A stretch of 64,000 bases of DNA from Linnemannia schmuckeri (lineage: Eukaryota > Mortierellomycota > Mortierellomycetes > Mortierellales > Mortierellaceae): the NCBI GenBank assembly GCA_029449235.1, contig JANATG010000007.1, positions 1,364,001 to 1,428,000 on the forward strand, read 5' to 3'. The position numbers and the translations under genes are program-made. The notes under the pieces are model-generated. The model worked only from the letters and a program-made list of their open reading frames with translations, was not told the origin of the DNA and did no database searches. Position 1 is the first letter of the stretch. Every line of letters starts with the position of its first letter. Shown one piece after another: positions 1 to 11,214 of this stretch.

Positions 1-75
1 TCATTCCTTCATTCCTTCATACATACTGTTCTGTCCCCGAGTCTCATCACTTCTAATCAACCTGCACTTACCAAT

Positions 76-3000
76 ATGATCGTCGACATTCTCCCCTTCC
101 GCCTCAAGCTCGCCTCTATGGACAAGGCAGACATTCCCCGGTGCACCCATCAACTTATGAAACTCGTCCTCTTTCCTTCTGGGTAACGTGTTACACTCAG
201 TCTTTCTTTTTTTCTTCTCCGCCTTTTTTTTCTCTCTTTCTTTCCTTCGTTCTCTCGTTGTCTCGTTCCTCCTTGGGTTATCGTAGTTCTAGCTGACTAG
301 TGCTACTTAGACTTTAAAAAAGGCGTGCTTTTGGGCACGACTCTTTTCACCCAGTTTTGACCATTCTTGTATATTCTTGCGTTTTTCTCTTGCTGGACTA
401 CGCTGAGTTCTGCGTACTTCTGTGTACTTGGTTCTTGTTGTTGTCATTTCGTTCGATGAGCGCTTTCTTATTACTGTGTCGAACTTTGGAAACAGTTTGC
501 ATCATTCTAGTATTTCCACTAACGTCTTACAACCGTTTTCTTTTTGTTGGTACTTGTTCTCTACCAGACCCCAGCACTTCTTCTCATACTCAGAGACGGA
601 CAGAGAGGTGTCCCTTATCCTCGACGAGACACATATCCCTGCGTTTCCTAAGGATACGCTGGACGTCTGCGATGTCATCTGGAGGGCTGTTCAGATCGAG
701 GCAGGAGAGTCGGGTCTCGGTAAGATCTTCCTTCTATCCCCCATCTCCTTTTGGGATACTCTATCAACGTGGTTAAACGGAGACAAGGGAAAGTCGAAGG
801 GGAGTTGGACATTGGGGTTGTTGCACAATAAAACGAACAACAGCAACCAACGCCTACCACCACATACAAACAGATACATACAAACAGACAACGCATATGG
901 CTCCCTCGCCCTCCCAACGAACGGAAACTGGGCCCGGACTAGACACAATTGGGATGAAGAACATGTCCCTTTCATGGGGCGCGCCTCATTTTGGTGTTCC
1001 AGGCTAATTATTGACGTATATTTTTGCACACTATCCTCCTCCTCTTCTCCTTGCCCTTGTCCTTGCCCTTGTCCTTGTCCTTCCATCTCTAAAATAGGCG
1101 CCATGGATGTGGTCTCCCAGGTCTCTAAGCCATTGGCTGACATCAACGTTTCCATCATGTAAGACTTGTTTTCCTTTCCCCTTTTGTTGCACAAGTCGAA
1201 TTGCTCCGTATATTTTTTTTTCTTGTTTTTTTTCATTTCTTTTCACGGTATGAAACACAGAAGCGCGAAAGCGTACAAGGAGGGCGAGTACATTGCATGG
1301 TTTCGGCTGACAGGTCAGTAGGGAAAAAAGTGAGGAAGGGAAGAGAACAAAACGAAGCGAGAGAGAGAGAGTGAAAGAGAGAGAGTAGAATGAGAAAAAT
1401 GATCCCCTTGGATACAAGAGGAGTCCTCAGCATATGAGTGTTAACTACAAACAACAACCATAATGCCATCGAGAAGTCTTTGTTTGTTGCAGGACTTGTG
1501 GCAATGAGGCAAGCTATTCTGTTTATACCTTCCCCTTTCATCCCTTTTTATCCATCTTCTTGGACCTTTTCTTATTATTTTTTTCCCATCTATTTTCGAT
1601 CGATTTGCCGAGGCAAACCTGAGAGCAAACATGAGGGAGTGTCAAAGTGTGTGTGAGTTGTTTGTGCTTAAAGGGGCGAGCAATTCGACGCGACAGCGTT
1701 TGATTTCCCTCTTCCTCCACACAATCGATGAAGTCATCTCCAACCTTAAATCCTGGATGTTGATGTCCGAGCATATGTGTGAGTGGGGACATACAATCAT
1801 ATTGTCATATTGAGCGAGGAAAACAAATAGCAACATCCACAGAGGGAGAAAGACCCCGACATACCTCATGATCTCAACCACTTGCACCATCTGCATTACT
1901 ATTCCTCTGTCTCTCTCTCTTTTGTGCTCGCTGCTACAATTATGCTCTTTTTTTTATTATTATTATTGTTTTTGCTGGTATCACACGCTGACACTTACAT
2001 TACCACACAGCAAATAATTACCATGACCTTCCACCATGACCTATCAAAAAGGCCCATGACCATCCCATAACGCAAACACTGACCTTGTTTTCTTTGTCAA
2101 ACCGACCACCATGTGCGAAAATGTTAGGCAAATATCGACATATGATGCGGACTTCACGCTGCTGCCAGAATGCGATCTCACCCGTGCACTCGACTGTCTC
2201 TCTAAAGTATTCGACATCAGCAACAATCCACTCCAAGACGTCGGCCTTCAACCCACAGACCTGCAATCATGGGAGGAGACCTTCCCGATGAGCCCCACAG
2301 AAGTCAATTCGCTCCAGGACGCCCTTGCACTCAACGCCTCAACACTGCGCAGACGCCAATCAAGTTTGTTGAGCATGCTCGAAACCAGTGGACTTCGTCG
2401 CAATGGAGGAGCAACAGCAGGAGGAGCAGAACAAAGCGGTTCGGAGGACAGCGGCATTGGAAGCGAAGCAACCAGTGGACCCAACAGTGGGGTGACCAGC
2501 GGTCATGGAAGTCACGTTCTTGACACAACCTTGCAAGGTCTGGACCCGGCTTTGATTGAATCATTGTCACTGGATGACGCTGCAATTCAGGCAAGCAAGG
2601 CAAGGCATCATCCCTTTGAAGTCAACTTTCCACATCGCCTTCACATCACCAGCATGGAACACGGACTTATGGACCAGCTCGCCATCCGCCTTTTGGAGTC
2701 CATCTTCTTTGACAACAGGCAAGTTTTTCTCATCCTTGTTACTAGCTCAAGTCTTTCCCAAGCCTATTTTTTTTTGCGCATCTACGACTATAACAATATG
2801 CTAATACTGTATTTTCTGTTACTTTTGTGAATACAGGGAGGACAGATTCTTTTCATTTACACAGACGGACACGACGCTCAGTATTATTATGGATGACGCG
2901 ACGATGAGCTTGTTCCCGGACCATACGCTCAACACCCAGGAGGGCGATTGGCGTCTCATTGCGATCGGCGATGGACCTCTCGGGTTTGATGAGTGTGGAA

Positions 3001-3392
3001 TAGTCAGCGAGTTTTCACGGCCGCTGAGTGAAAGTGGCATCGGCCTGTTTTACCTGAGCACCTTCAGCTCGGATTATATCATGGTCAATGACCAGGACTT
3101 TGAGCAGGCTGTGGCTTGTCTTGAAGAGACTTCGCGGCTAGTCAACGCTAACAACGACGAGCTGGAATCTCCCGGAGACGACGACGAGAATGAACGTAGG
3201 ACTCACTTCCTTCGCGGACAACGGTTGGCAAAGAAGGGCGGGTCAATACATTCGATTGATACTGCATCTCTGTCGGGTGTCTCGTCTGATGTCGATCCTG
3301 CAGAGCTTTCCCCCGTCTCGACCAATGCCGATTCGCCCGAAGACAACAAAGCTGAAGACAATAACAACTCGGATGAAGTTCTCGCTAACTAG
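76..3392 (+). CDS. CASTOR-like ACT-domain protein (putative arginine sensor)
   Basis: Spliced model 76..182, 568..719, 1098..1158, 2128..2718, 2837..3392; 488 aa, in frame at every junction. The N-terminus aligns from the first Met with vertebrate CASTOR1, which binds arginine and inhibits GATOR2 upstream of TORC1. Tandem ACT-like modules are visible: HFFSYSETDREVSLILDE (residues about 37-55), the VSIMQISTYDADF strand (about 104-116), then FFSFTQTDTTLSIIMDD and GFDECGIVS (353-361) with LSTFSSDY (about 378-384). From memory of the family, Ser105, Glu356, Gly358 and Asp383 sit where CASTOR1 has its arginine-pocket residues. Between the second and third modules lies a linker of more than 100 residues that includes a Ser/Gly-rich stretch (about 205-240), longer than in animals. 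The C-terminal 80 residues are acidic and Ser/Asn-rich. Introns are 385, 378, 969 and 118 bp; the last uses a GC donor. Family membership is well supported; arginine binding and a TORC1 role are inference. Confidence 0.85.
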
Positions 3393-4092
3393 GGCTTGCA
3401 TCTTTTTACTCTCTATGCCCCCTTCCATTCGCCAACTACTGTTCGCCAACTACTGCCAAATGCTGCAGCCGCACACCTACACTTGTATTATAGCACCTAC
3501 TTTCTTTACATCATTTGTCGTTATTCCCCTTTCATGTTCTCTCCTACACACGTTATTCCTTCAAAAACACCAAAAAAAGCAACATTATATTATCAAATAA
3601 ATTGTATTCTTAGCTCGTTTAAGCTTTTATTATTGTGAATGGGAGGGGCATTTCGATGGCATGAAAAGTGAGGAAGCGGCATGAAGGTCATGAAAAAAAA
3701 ATGGAAAGTGGAAGGAGAAGTCATTTCTGTAGGGTCATGAAAATAATGATGGAGATAACGCAAGGGTGTGAGATTATGCAAAATGCGTATGCAGAAAGGG
3801 TATGCAAAAATGTATGCAAAATGCGAAAAGGAAGATGGTGAAGATTATGCAGGCGAAGATGGAGGTGTGAAAAGAGAAAGAAGGGAGGGCGGGCAGTCAG
3901 TGCTAGGCGGCGGAAGAGAAGAAATAAAGAAAAGGTCATGAAGAGGGAGATAAGAGAGAGTCGAGCTAGTTGGCTACGTATTCATAAGCGTCGTCATGCC
4001 ATCATGAAGAGGCGAGCTTTGAGAACAGATGGAGATCATTTGTCGCATCAGAATAGAAAAGAGGTGTCCAAGAGCAGACGTTTCTTTCTAGT
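3393..4092. other. Convergent intergenic region with poly-A signal
   Basis: This 700 bp lies between the 3' ends of the CASTOR-like gene (+) and the Mid2-like gene (-). AATAAA at 3596-3601 is a plausible poly-A signal for the former. From about 3640 the + strand is purine-rich. Imperfect repeats around TATGCAAAA occur at about 3774-3825. No coding potential is seen. Confidence 0.5.
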
Positions 4093-7000
4093 TTACTCGC
4101 GCAACTCCCGCAAGAAATGGTCGTTCTGAGTGTAGTCCTCCGACCCATAGCCATGAATATTATGCCCCGTGGCCGGGACGCCTCCGATGACATTGGGCTT
4201 AGGGTTCGAGATTGTCGTGACTGAAGCCCTCATCTCCGAAGCTTCCGACATTGCAGGAACTCCCGAGTTGTATCCATACTGGTAGGGCTGGTAGTTGGTG
4301 TCACCACTCATAGGTTGCTGTTGCTGTTGCATTTTCTCATAGTGCGCATAACCGTATTCATATTCCGACCCGGCGACAGCAGCAGGGTAGGCAGGTGTAG
4401 TCATAGTCACAGAGGTCATGGGCGGTTCGGGTTCGATTTCGTAGACCTCTGGACGGAAGATCTCGTCGCGGCTGTTGTACTCTGAACGGTCGTCGTGGCC
4501 ATTGCCTGGGCCGTAGACGGCAGCAGCAGTAGCTTTTTCTTTTTTCGCAGATCCTCCTATGATCTTGCTCTTGAACTGCCTTGATGGCTAGAGTAAGCAA
4601 TCGCAAACCATTTGAATTGTGAAATGTCAGTATGTGTTGTAGAGATGTTGAATGTCATATCTGGAACAACAAACAAAAGGCGTTGCGCCACGGCGAAAAA
4701 GAAAAGTTTCGAAAAGCCAAACCTACAAAGAGCTTCCACTTGCGGAAAATCCAGATGCCGATGACAGAGGCAATGACGATCGCCGCAATAATGACTCCGA
4801 CCGTCAAGGCCATGGTATTGCTGTTGGTCTCCTCCTTATGCTTGGGGAGCGTCGTTGGCCCAGCCTCCTCGTTCTTTGAAGCCTTGGTCACTGTAAGATC
4901 CGTCTGTCCTGATGGGCGGTCCTGAGAAGAATCAGTGATTTTTGTCGAAGAAGTAATGGCGACAGCGGGGTCTGTGGGCTCTGGTACTGCATCTGCATCG
5001 GTTGTTGCTGCTTCTGAGGCATCTGTGGCGGATGCGGGCTCTGGTTCTTCAGTAATGGTTGTGGTGTCGTCAGGGATAGGAGCGGGGGTAGGTTCTTCAT
5101 CAAGTCCGTTCTTGTCCTTGCTCTCTTCCTTGTCTTCATCCTCAGGCTTAGAGGTGGGCTCTGATTCTTCTGCAGTGGTCGTGGACGTGGGTTCCTGGTC
5201 GGAGCCAGAATCTGTAGGTTCGTTAATTAAAGACGAGGAAGGGTCTAGCACCATGATAGCGCTTGAGTTAATTGTCTAGATCAGGTTTGCACAAAAACAC
5301 TTCAACACGTTTCGTGGTTGGTTGGTTGGTTGGTTGTGTGAACTTACTAGTAATCTCTTCAGGTACAAGTTCTGTTAAGTCCTGGCCTCTGGTTATGTAC
5401 TCCTCGTCATCATTTCCTTCTTTGGCAATGACTTCCTGCTCTGGCGCTGGCTCTCCCGCCTCCGCCTCCTGAGCAGATGTGTCGTCCTCGTCCTCATCCT
5501 CGCCGTCATCTCTTTTCACAATAGTCTCGCCTAAAACATTATTTCAGAAGTTTTCGGTAGGATAGCATTGAGCAAAAAGAAAAAGTAAAAAAGAAAACGA
5601 GAAAGAGAGCCAGTGAGTCAAATCGAAAAGTGTGCCGCGTTTGTTTAAAACACAATATCATTGGGTGTGTGTGTGTGTGTGTGTGCTGTGCTTGCGTTAG
5701 ACGCGTTTTTGTTTTTGTTATGTTTTTGTCGTTGGTAGTTGGTTGGATACTGTTGATTGACCCCGCACTTTTGCTGCTCGGGGATAATTGAAGGTAAGTG
5801 ATGTGTATAGGAGAGGGAGTCTATCGGTCGATGACTTACAAGTCGCGTCCAAGTCGTCAGTCCATAGTCAGTCAATCGATTCAAGTGTCCAAAGTGTCGG
5901 TTTCTGTGTCGATTGTTCCTCGTTCGCAAGGTTCCAGGCCAGCAAGTACAAAATAAAAAACCGAAAGAAGGTCCACCGCATCATCATCATTTATCCATCG
6001 TATCGCAAAACTCTGAACTTTCTCGCCGTTCACTGTCTTGCTTGGATGGATGATTCCATAATCGTTCCTGGTCTCTGTATTTCGCTTCTTTTTTTCTCTT
6101 CCTTTCAAAACGGCTCAGGTAATCCTGTCTCCTCATCAGTTCGTCAGTCAACCATCCAGTCAGCCAACCTGCCAGCAGAGAGGAGACGAGGAAGGAGGAG
6201 CACACACACACAATCAAGAGGTCCAAGCAGACGAAAAGACTCTTTTTTCATGTCATCATTTGAGCGAAACACACACACACGCACAAAGAAAGAAACTACT
6301 GAGAGCGGAATAGAAGTCATATATATATATAAACCCATAATAAACCAAAAGAAGTATATTTAAAGCAATAACAGAAAAGGGGAGCACGGAGACAGTGCGA
6401 GTGAGAAGTGAAGAAAAAGAGCATGGAGGGAGGTTCATGGACATATTAAAAGGACAAACGGAGCACTTTCTTGAATTTAGTCTTTTTTTTTTTTTTATTT
6501 GTTCCGCTCTCATTATTTTTTCTGTCGTCTCCTCTTCATCCTCCTCCGTGTGAGGTTCCCTCGTTTTGGCAAGAGAAAGCATTTATATGATAAAAAAGGG
6601 CGGGTGTGCGTTAAAAAAGCCCACAGACCCTGGGACACACACACCTCCAAAATAAAATATAGCTCAAAAAAGGGAGAAAAAAGGAGTGGTTTGAGCGTGG
6701 GCTGCAGGAGCGCACGTAGGGAAGGATATTGTGTATGTAATATAATGTAGAGGAGAATTACACAAGGTGGACGTGTAGTGTCTGCGTGTTGTGTGTGCGT
6801 GCGCTGTGATGTGTAACAATAGCTAAAGTCGAGAAAGAGGTGTCAGTTGGTATCTGGCCTTACCATTCTGACTGGATGCGTCGGTTGGGGGTTTGGGGGG
6901 GACGATGTCGCCGACGAGATTATCCAACAGGCCGTCGGTGCCTCGTTTGTCGCCTGCGAGTCGACGAGGTCTTTGACGTTTGTTGATCATCCTGGCGCCG

Positions 7001-7218
7001 CCAGAGGAAAACGAGGGGGATCGGAGAAGTTGCGAGGAAGGGGTGGAGTTGTCGATGGCTGCATTTGCCAGTTGCGAGTTAACAACATCGTTTTGGTAGA
7101 GGTGTCGGCGCGCGAAAGGAATGTTATTATTGTTGGTGTTAATGGGGGATGCTATGGTGGAAGTAGCCGAGAAGGTTGCAGAGAAGGCAAGCACCAAGGA
7201 CAAGGTGGTGAACCGCAT
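4093..7218 (-). CDS. Mid2-like single-pass cell-surface protein (putative wall-stress sensor type)
   Basis: Model, complement of 4093..4587, 4727..5275, about 5367..5530, 6864..7218; about 520 aa. The start at 7218 gives a clear signal peptide (MRFTTLSLVLAFSATFSA). The ectodomain follows: an Asn/Ser/Arg-rich part with dibasic KR sites, an acidic block around DDGEDEDEDD, then a long Ser/Thr/Glu/Pro-rich stalk. One TM segment (ALTVGVIIAAIVIASVIG) is followed by a basic stop-transfer RKWK and a cytosolic tail rich in Tyr/Gln/Pro. This is the architecture of Mid2/Wsc-type sensors and similar fungal surface proteins, but I see no WSC or other named domain, so function is inferred from architecture only. 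Intron 1 is 1,333 bp. The junction between exons 2 and 3 is unresolved: the best donor (GTAAGT at 5347) does not keep frame, while the in-frame options use weaker donors. Intron 3 (4588..4726) and intron 1 keep frame. Confidence 0.7.
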
Positions 7219-8426
7219 TTTTGAAGTGGATTGAGTGAACGAAAAAAGAGAGGAAAAAAAAACGAAATAAAATTTTAAGGTCGTGCTACCGCAAAGTTGA
7301 TCTGCATCAGGTGGAATGGCGAGAAAAAGAACGGAATGGAATGGCGGTAATGGGGTGAGAGAGAGAGGCGAATGAGAAGGGAGAGAAGTGAATAAGAGGG
7401 GAGAAAAGAGGAAAGTGAGAGTAAGAGTAGGAGGCAGTAAGAGGAGAAGGGGAGGAAGGAAAAGAAAAAAAAAAAAAAAAAGAAAAAAAAGAAAGTAAAG
7501 AAAAGTAGCTACTGCACATGTATAGAGGCGGTATCCAGGCACAGGTGAGCAAAGCACGAGAGACCGATAGAGCTGGAGACAATTAACGTGTCTCGGAGCA
7601 TAGCCATCCAAACATTTATCCACTTGGGCATCTCTTCGTATTGCCAAGTATCATTACTGATGCGACCAAGGTAAAGGCGGCTGATCGCTGATCACGAAAT
7701 AGAGACTGAACTCTGTTGCACCCTGTTTAAACCGACCCCCGTCCCTGGGTCGACCTTCTCGGGATCCTTAGTGATCATACACAAAGTCCTCCCCTCAAAG
7801 TCTAATGATGAGCAAGAGCGAGGTTATGAATCAAAGGTATAGCCTGAATCACCAGCCCAAGACATTGAAAATCTCATTAGAAGAATTTCTTCGAAGGCCA
7901 TTCTCAACTGTCACCCTTTGTATTGGATAGAGTCAAAACGCGTCGTGTCAGATTCATCAATAGTGACGCATACTATTACTTTGCGTCAATCACCTTTCGA
8001 TTAACACTCGCCTTTCTCCTTTGCCTTGGACTCAAATCGGGAATCAGTTCCAGCGTAATAAGGCCTTGAAGAATCTTACACAACTAACTGCCTGAAGTTG
8101 TTGAATGGACTCATGGTGTCGGCTTAGCAGGCTTTCGCCATTTGTCTTCAGAGCTCTTTTTTCAATGCAAGTCTTGGATGGAAGGCCATCTCGCACGATA
8201 AAAATGAAAATTGGCGGCACTAACATAAATATAGCTTGTGCGAATCGATAGTTGTCGTCTAACTTCGACGCTCCGCGTAACGTTTGACAAGACAGTTGAA
8301 ATAGAAAGAATAAACGTGGTGAAACCGAACTGGAAAAAAAAAATTACAATATTTATTCGTATTTAGCAAACGGACGACTTACGCGGTGTCTCCCATTACG
8401 TGTTGTAACCTCCGTTATAATTCCGA
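7219..8426. other. Intergenic region: promoter side of the Mid2-like gene, 3' side of the small membrane-protein gene
   Basis: About 1.2 kb. On the minus strand, 7240-7500 is CT-rich (including a poly-A/G run on + at 7460-7495), fitting the pyrimidine-rich leader of the Mid2-like gene. From 7650 to 8426 I see no gene, repeat or RNA signature. Confidence 0.5.
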
Positions 8427-9244
8427 CTAGTGTCGCCCGAAGATAGAGCTAAAGATGATGATCCTATTACGAATAAACAAAATAGCAAATGTTAGAACGA
8501 CAAAAAAAAAGGCACAGCTACGTTGATACGCTTCAAGAAAACAGGCGATCACTCACAGAGAAACCAGCACCGCGCCCACAGCACATGCGCGTGCCCAGAA
8601 TCGCTCTCTGGGATCCGGGGATCTGAGGAAGCACATTCCAAAGAGGTATCCGAGCCAAGTGCAAAGACTAATTGTTCATGAAAACACACAAAAAAAACGA
8701 ACTCATTAGCCTTTATGAGTCTCATACAACTCGCTCTGATGAATAGTCATTACTTGAACTGTGCGTGTGAGGAGCTGCATTTACCCAAAGATGAAGCAGA
8801 TCATAGCGACAGGGATGCCCCGAGATCTCACTTGTTGGCCATATGCTGGGTCATTGCCGTCGACTACATAGACAACCGTGCTTGGGTTTGCGCCACCTAA
8901 CAGACCATATCATCCAACAGAAATACGTGTTAAAGAAGTATACGGAACAAAGAATAACGACAAGAGCAAAGAGAGTTGAGGAAAGATATAATACCAGGGT
9001 TTCCGCTGGGAGGAGCATATCTGCCGCTAGAGGAAGAGGGCATGTACGCACCCTCGGGAGGAGCATAAGTCTGTTGACTGGAGAGGGGTTGAGCTTGGTA
9101 AAAGGAAGTTGGAGGTGGGCCGGCGGGCGGTTGGTAGGTCTGTTTGTTGGAGGTGTTGTTTGTTGTGTAGGAGGGTGGAGGGGGTTGGACCATGCCGTCC
9201 TGGTTAGGATCGACAAAGCGGCTGGTATCGTTGTCTTTGCTCAT
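8427..9244 (-). CDS. Small membrane protein with Pro-rich N-terminus, unknown function
   Basis: Model, complement of 8427..8463, 8557..8667, 8785..8896, 8995..9244; 169 aa, all four exons in frame with GT-AG introns of about 90-120 bp. The first 85 residues are Pro/Gln/Tyr/Ser-rich (PPPPSYTT, YQPPAGPPP, YAPPEG), a pattern typical of cytosolic tails of small membrane proteins. The second half holds two hydrophobic segments, VAMICFIFGLCTWLGYLFGM and AVGAVLVSLIIIFSSIF, separated by a charged loop (RSPDPRERFWAR). The protein ends shortly after the second segment, so it probably has two TM helices. The architecture recalls BRI3-like or Pro-rich small membrane proteins, but I do not recognise the family. 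The start at 9244 is the first Met of the open frame and follows a CT-rich leader on the minus strand. Confidence 0.75.
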
Positions 9245-9513
9245 GGTCGTATTATGTCGGTATTAGTGTTGGGAGTGAAGAAAGCAGGGATGGATGATGG
9301 TGTGAAGAAGGGGGGATGGGTGATGGTGTGAAGAGAAGAGGAGAAAGGAAGTGAAAGAATGAGAAAGTAAGAAAGCGAGAGAAATCACGTCAAGGTGACT
9401 ATAAAAGAGAGTCTGATCAGTGACCCGATTTTGTGGTGGGACGAGACACGTAGGTTTCACTTTTTGTTTATTTCGGGAATTACTGCAAGAATTACAAATT
9501 CATGCGCAACAGT

Positions 9514-11214
9514 TTACTCGAGACCCATGTACTGCAGTTGCATGTAGTGTTCATATTGATCGGCGTACTCATCGTCGCTGGAAAAGTCAATAGGACCGTA
9601 GTGTTCATAAGTCACAAAATCATCCAAGTCATAGTCATCGTCCTCATAGTCCTCTTGATCCGTCCACCCATCCCCCTCATAAAAGTCGCCATCCTCATCA
9701 TACACCCCGCGTTCCGACGAGTTAAACTCTATAACCCTGATGCCGCGATCCTTCAACAGATCCATCGCGTAGGGCTCAACCATATTATCATCGTCTCCAA
9801 CGGCTCCCATAACCGCTATAAGACTTGACGCCTCAAACGTCTCCAGTCTTTTCCAATGCTCCACCATCCACTTCACCGCCTCGAACCCTTCGCCAGGATC
9901 ACTGCTGTCCAGCAGCGTCTTGCAGCTAAAGAACGTGAGCTTCTTCAGAGTCGCCAGTTCTTCCAGGCCTGCCTCCAACGAGACCTTGATAGGATCCCGG
10001 TTGTACGTGTCCGCCTGATTCTCGCTGCAGATCGAAAGGTAGTTGAGTTCCGTGAGTTGACCAAGGCGCTGGTAGACCTCTCTGTAGTGAGACATTGGAG
10101 GATCATAGTCGCCAGTCTCGTCAACGACGTCAATTCCGATGTCAAACATCTGAAGACCCTTGCATGCCCATGGATGTCGAATAATATCACTGCGGGCCAA
10201 GGTTTCGGCACTGATGCTCTGTAGATTGGCGCAGGAACGGAGAATCTCCTGTACCATCGGGCTGGTGACCTTTGAGCACAACTGGAGGTTAATGTCCCGC
10301 AGGGTTGGAAAGTGTCTCCGCAAGGCGTCCATCGACCGTGCTCCGAATCCAGTCCTCGGCAACGATAGCTTTTCGATCCTTGATGCTGCCTCCAGAATCT
10401 GTGCAATGTCCGCGTCTGCCAAAGTTACAATCAGATGCAGTGCCGTCAAATTGGGGCACGATCCTCCCGAGAGAATAGTGCAGAGCTTAGCGACATCGAC
10501 TTGGCCGACCCACTCCCAGCGGAATGAGATCAAGTTGGGGCAGCGGCTGAGCCATGTGAGCTGCTTGTCCATGGAGATCCCGGTGGCATGGCAGATATCG
10601 AGGTAGCGCATCTCCTGAAAGACTAAGTCGTCTGGAAATTCGGGGCGATCATAGTCGTCTTCCCACGTTGAGAGTCTCTTGAGGTTCTTGGAGCAGAGGC
10701 GAAAGTAAAGTTGGGACTTGACAACATCAAGCTCAGTCTTCTTGGTTTCGAGGACAATCAGCTTTGGACACCTCTCCATCGTCTCCAGGACTTTGTTGGT
10801 CATGGGCCACGGGACGGGATCGATCACAATTTTGCGAAGACGGCCGTGGTTGTCGATCATATCCGAGAATCGTTCCCAGATCTGGACCGCGTCGTCACCC
10901 TTGTCAACCTCCTGTGCGTGAAATTTGACCTCGTCCAGCTGCTTGCACTGCATAAAGAAACTTTGAAGGTTGGGGTCCATTTGTTCGATGACCAGCTGGC
11001 GGATGTGGAGTGCGTTCTTCTGGAGGAGAGCAAAGTCTGGTCGAAGTCCCATGTAGCCAGGCTTGAGTTGCTTGAGGGTGAATGAACGCCAGAGAAGAGG
11101 TTCGAATTCGGTTCTCCATGCCTTGCAGACCTGCATGCAGGAGATGACGTTGTTTTTGTCGAGCATGTTGCCGATGCAGGTTAGGATCTCTGGTAGCGTG
11201 AGTGCCTTGTCCAT
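9514..11214 (-). CDS. F-box / leucine-rich-repeat protein
   Basis: Single-exon gene of 566 aa. The N-terminus has an F-box (residues about 5-45: LPEILTCIGNMLD, then CMQVCKAWR and LLWRSF), the Skp1-binding element of SCF ubiquitin ligases. The rest reads as degenerate LRR-like units with regularly spaced L/I/C patterns (for example LRKIVIDP, LTALHLIVTLAD, LRDINLQLCSKVTS, LQSISAETLA). The C-terminal 70 residues are strongly acidic (GVYDEDGDFYEGDGW, DYEDDDYDLDDF). Large families of such single-exon F-box/LRR proteins are typical of Mortierella genomes. It is presumably a substrate receptor; the target is unknown. It is divergent from the F-box gene starting at 11720. Confidence 0.85.
   Translation of the reverse strand: MDKALTLPEILTCIGNMLDKNNVISCMQVCKAWRTEFEPLLWRSFTLKQLKPGYMGLRPDFALLQKNALHIRQLVIEQMDPNLQSFFMQCKQLDEVKFHAQEVDKGDDAVQIWERFSDMIDNHGRLRKIVIDPVPWPMTNKVLETMERCPKLIVLETKKTELDVVKSQLYFRLCSKNLKRLSTWEDDYDRPEFPDDLVFQEMRYLDICHATGISMDKQLTWLSRCPNLISFRWEWVGQVDVAKLCTILSGGSCPNLTALHLIVTLADADIAQILEAASRIEKLSLPRTGFGARSMDALRRHFPTLRDINLQLCSKVTSPMVQEILRSCANLQSISAETLARSDIIRHPWACKGLQMFDIGIDVVDETGDYDPPMSHYREVYQRLGQLTELNYLSICSENQADTYNRDPIKVSLEAGLEELATLKKLTFFSCKTLLDSSDPGEGFEAVKWMVEHWKRLETFEASSLIAVMGAVGDDDNMVEPYAMDLLKDRGIRVIEFNSSERGVYDEDGDFYEGDGWTDQEDYEDDDYDLDDFVTYEHYGPIDFSSDDEYADQYEHYMQLQYMGLE

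Noticed and set aside
422..1162. A 246-codon open frame on + at the left end
   Set aside because: It reads through introns of the CASTOR-like gene; only two internal segments are real exons, shown by frame-perfect splicing and homology.
6823..7647. A 274-codon frame on - starting at 7647
   Set aside because: Its first about 140 codons are leader sequence (Phe/Leu/Ser/Pro runs from a CT-rich tract). The real start is the signal-peptide Met at 7218.
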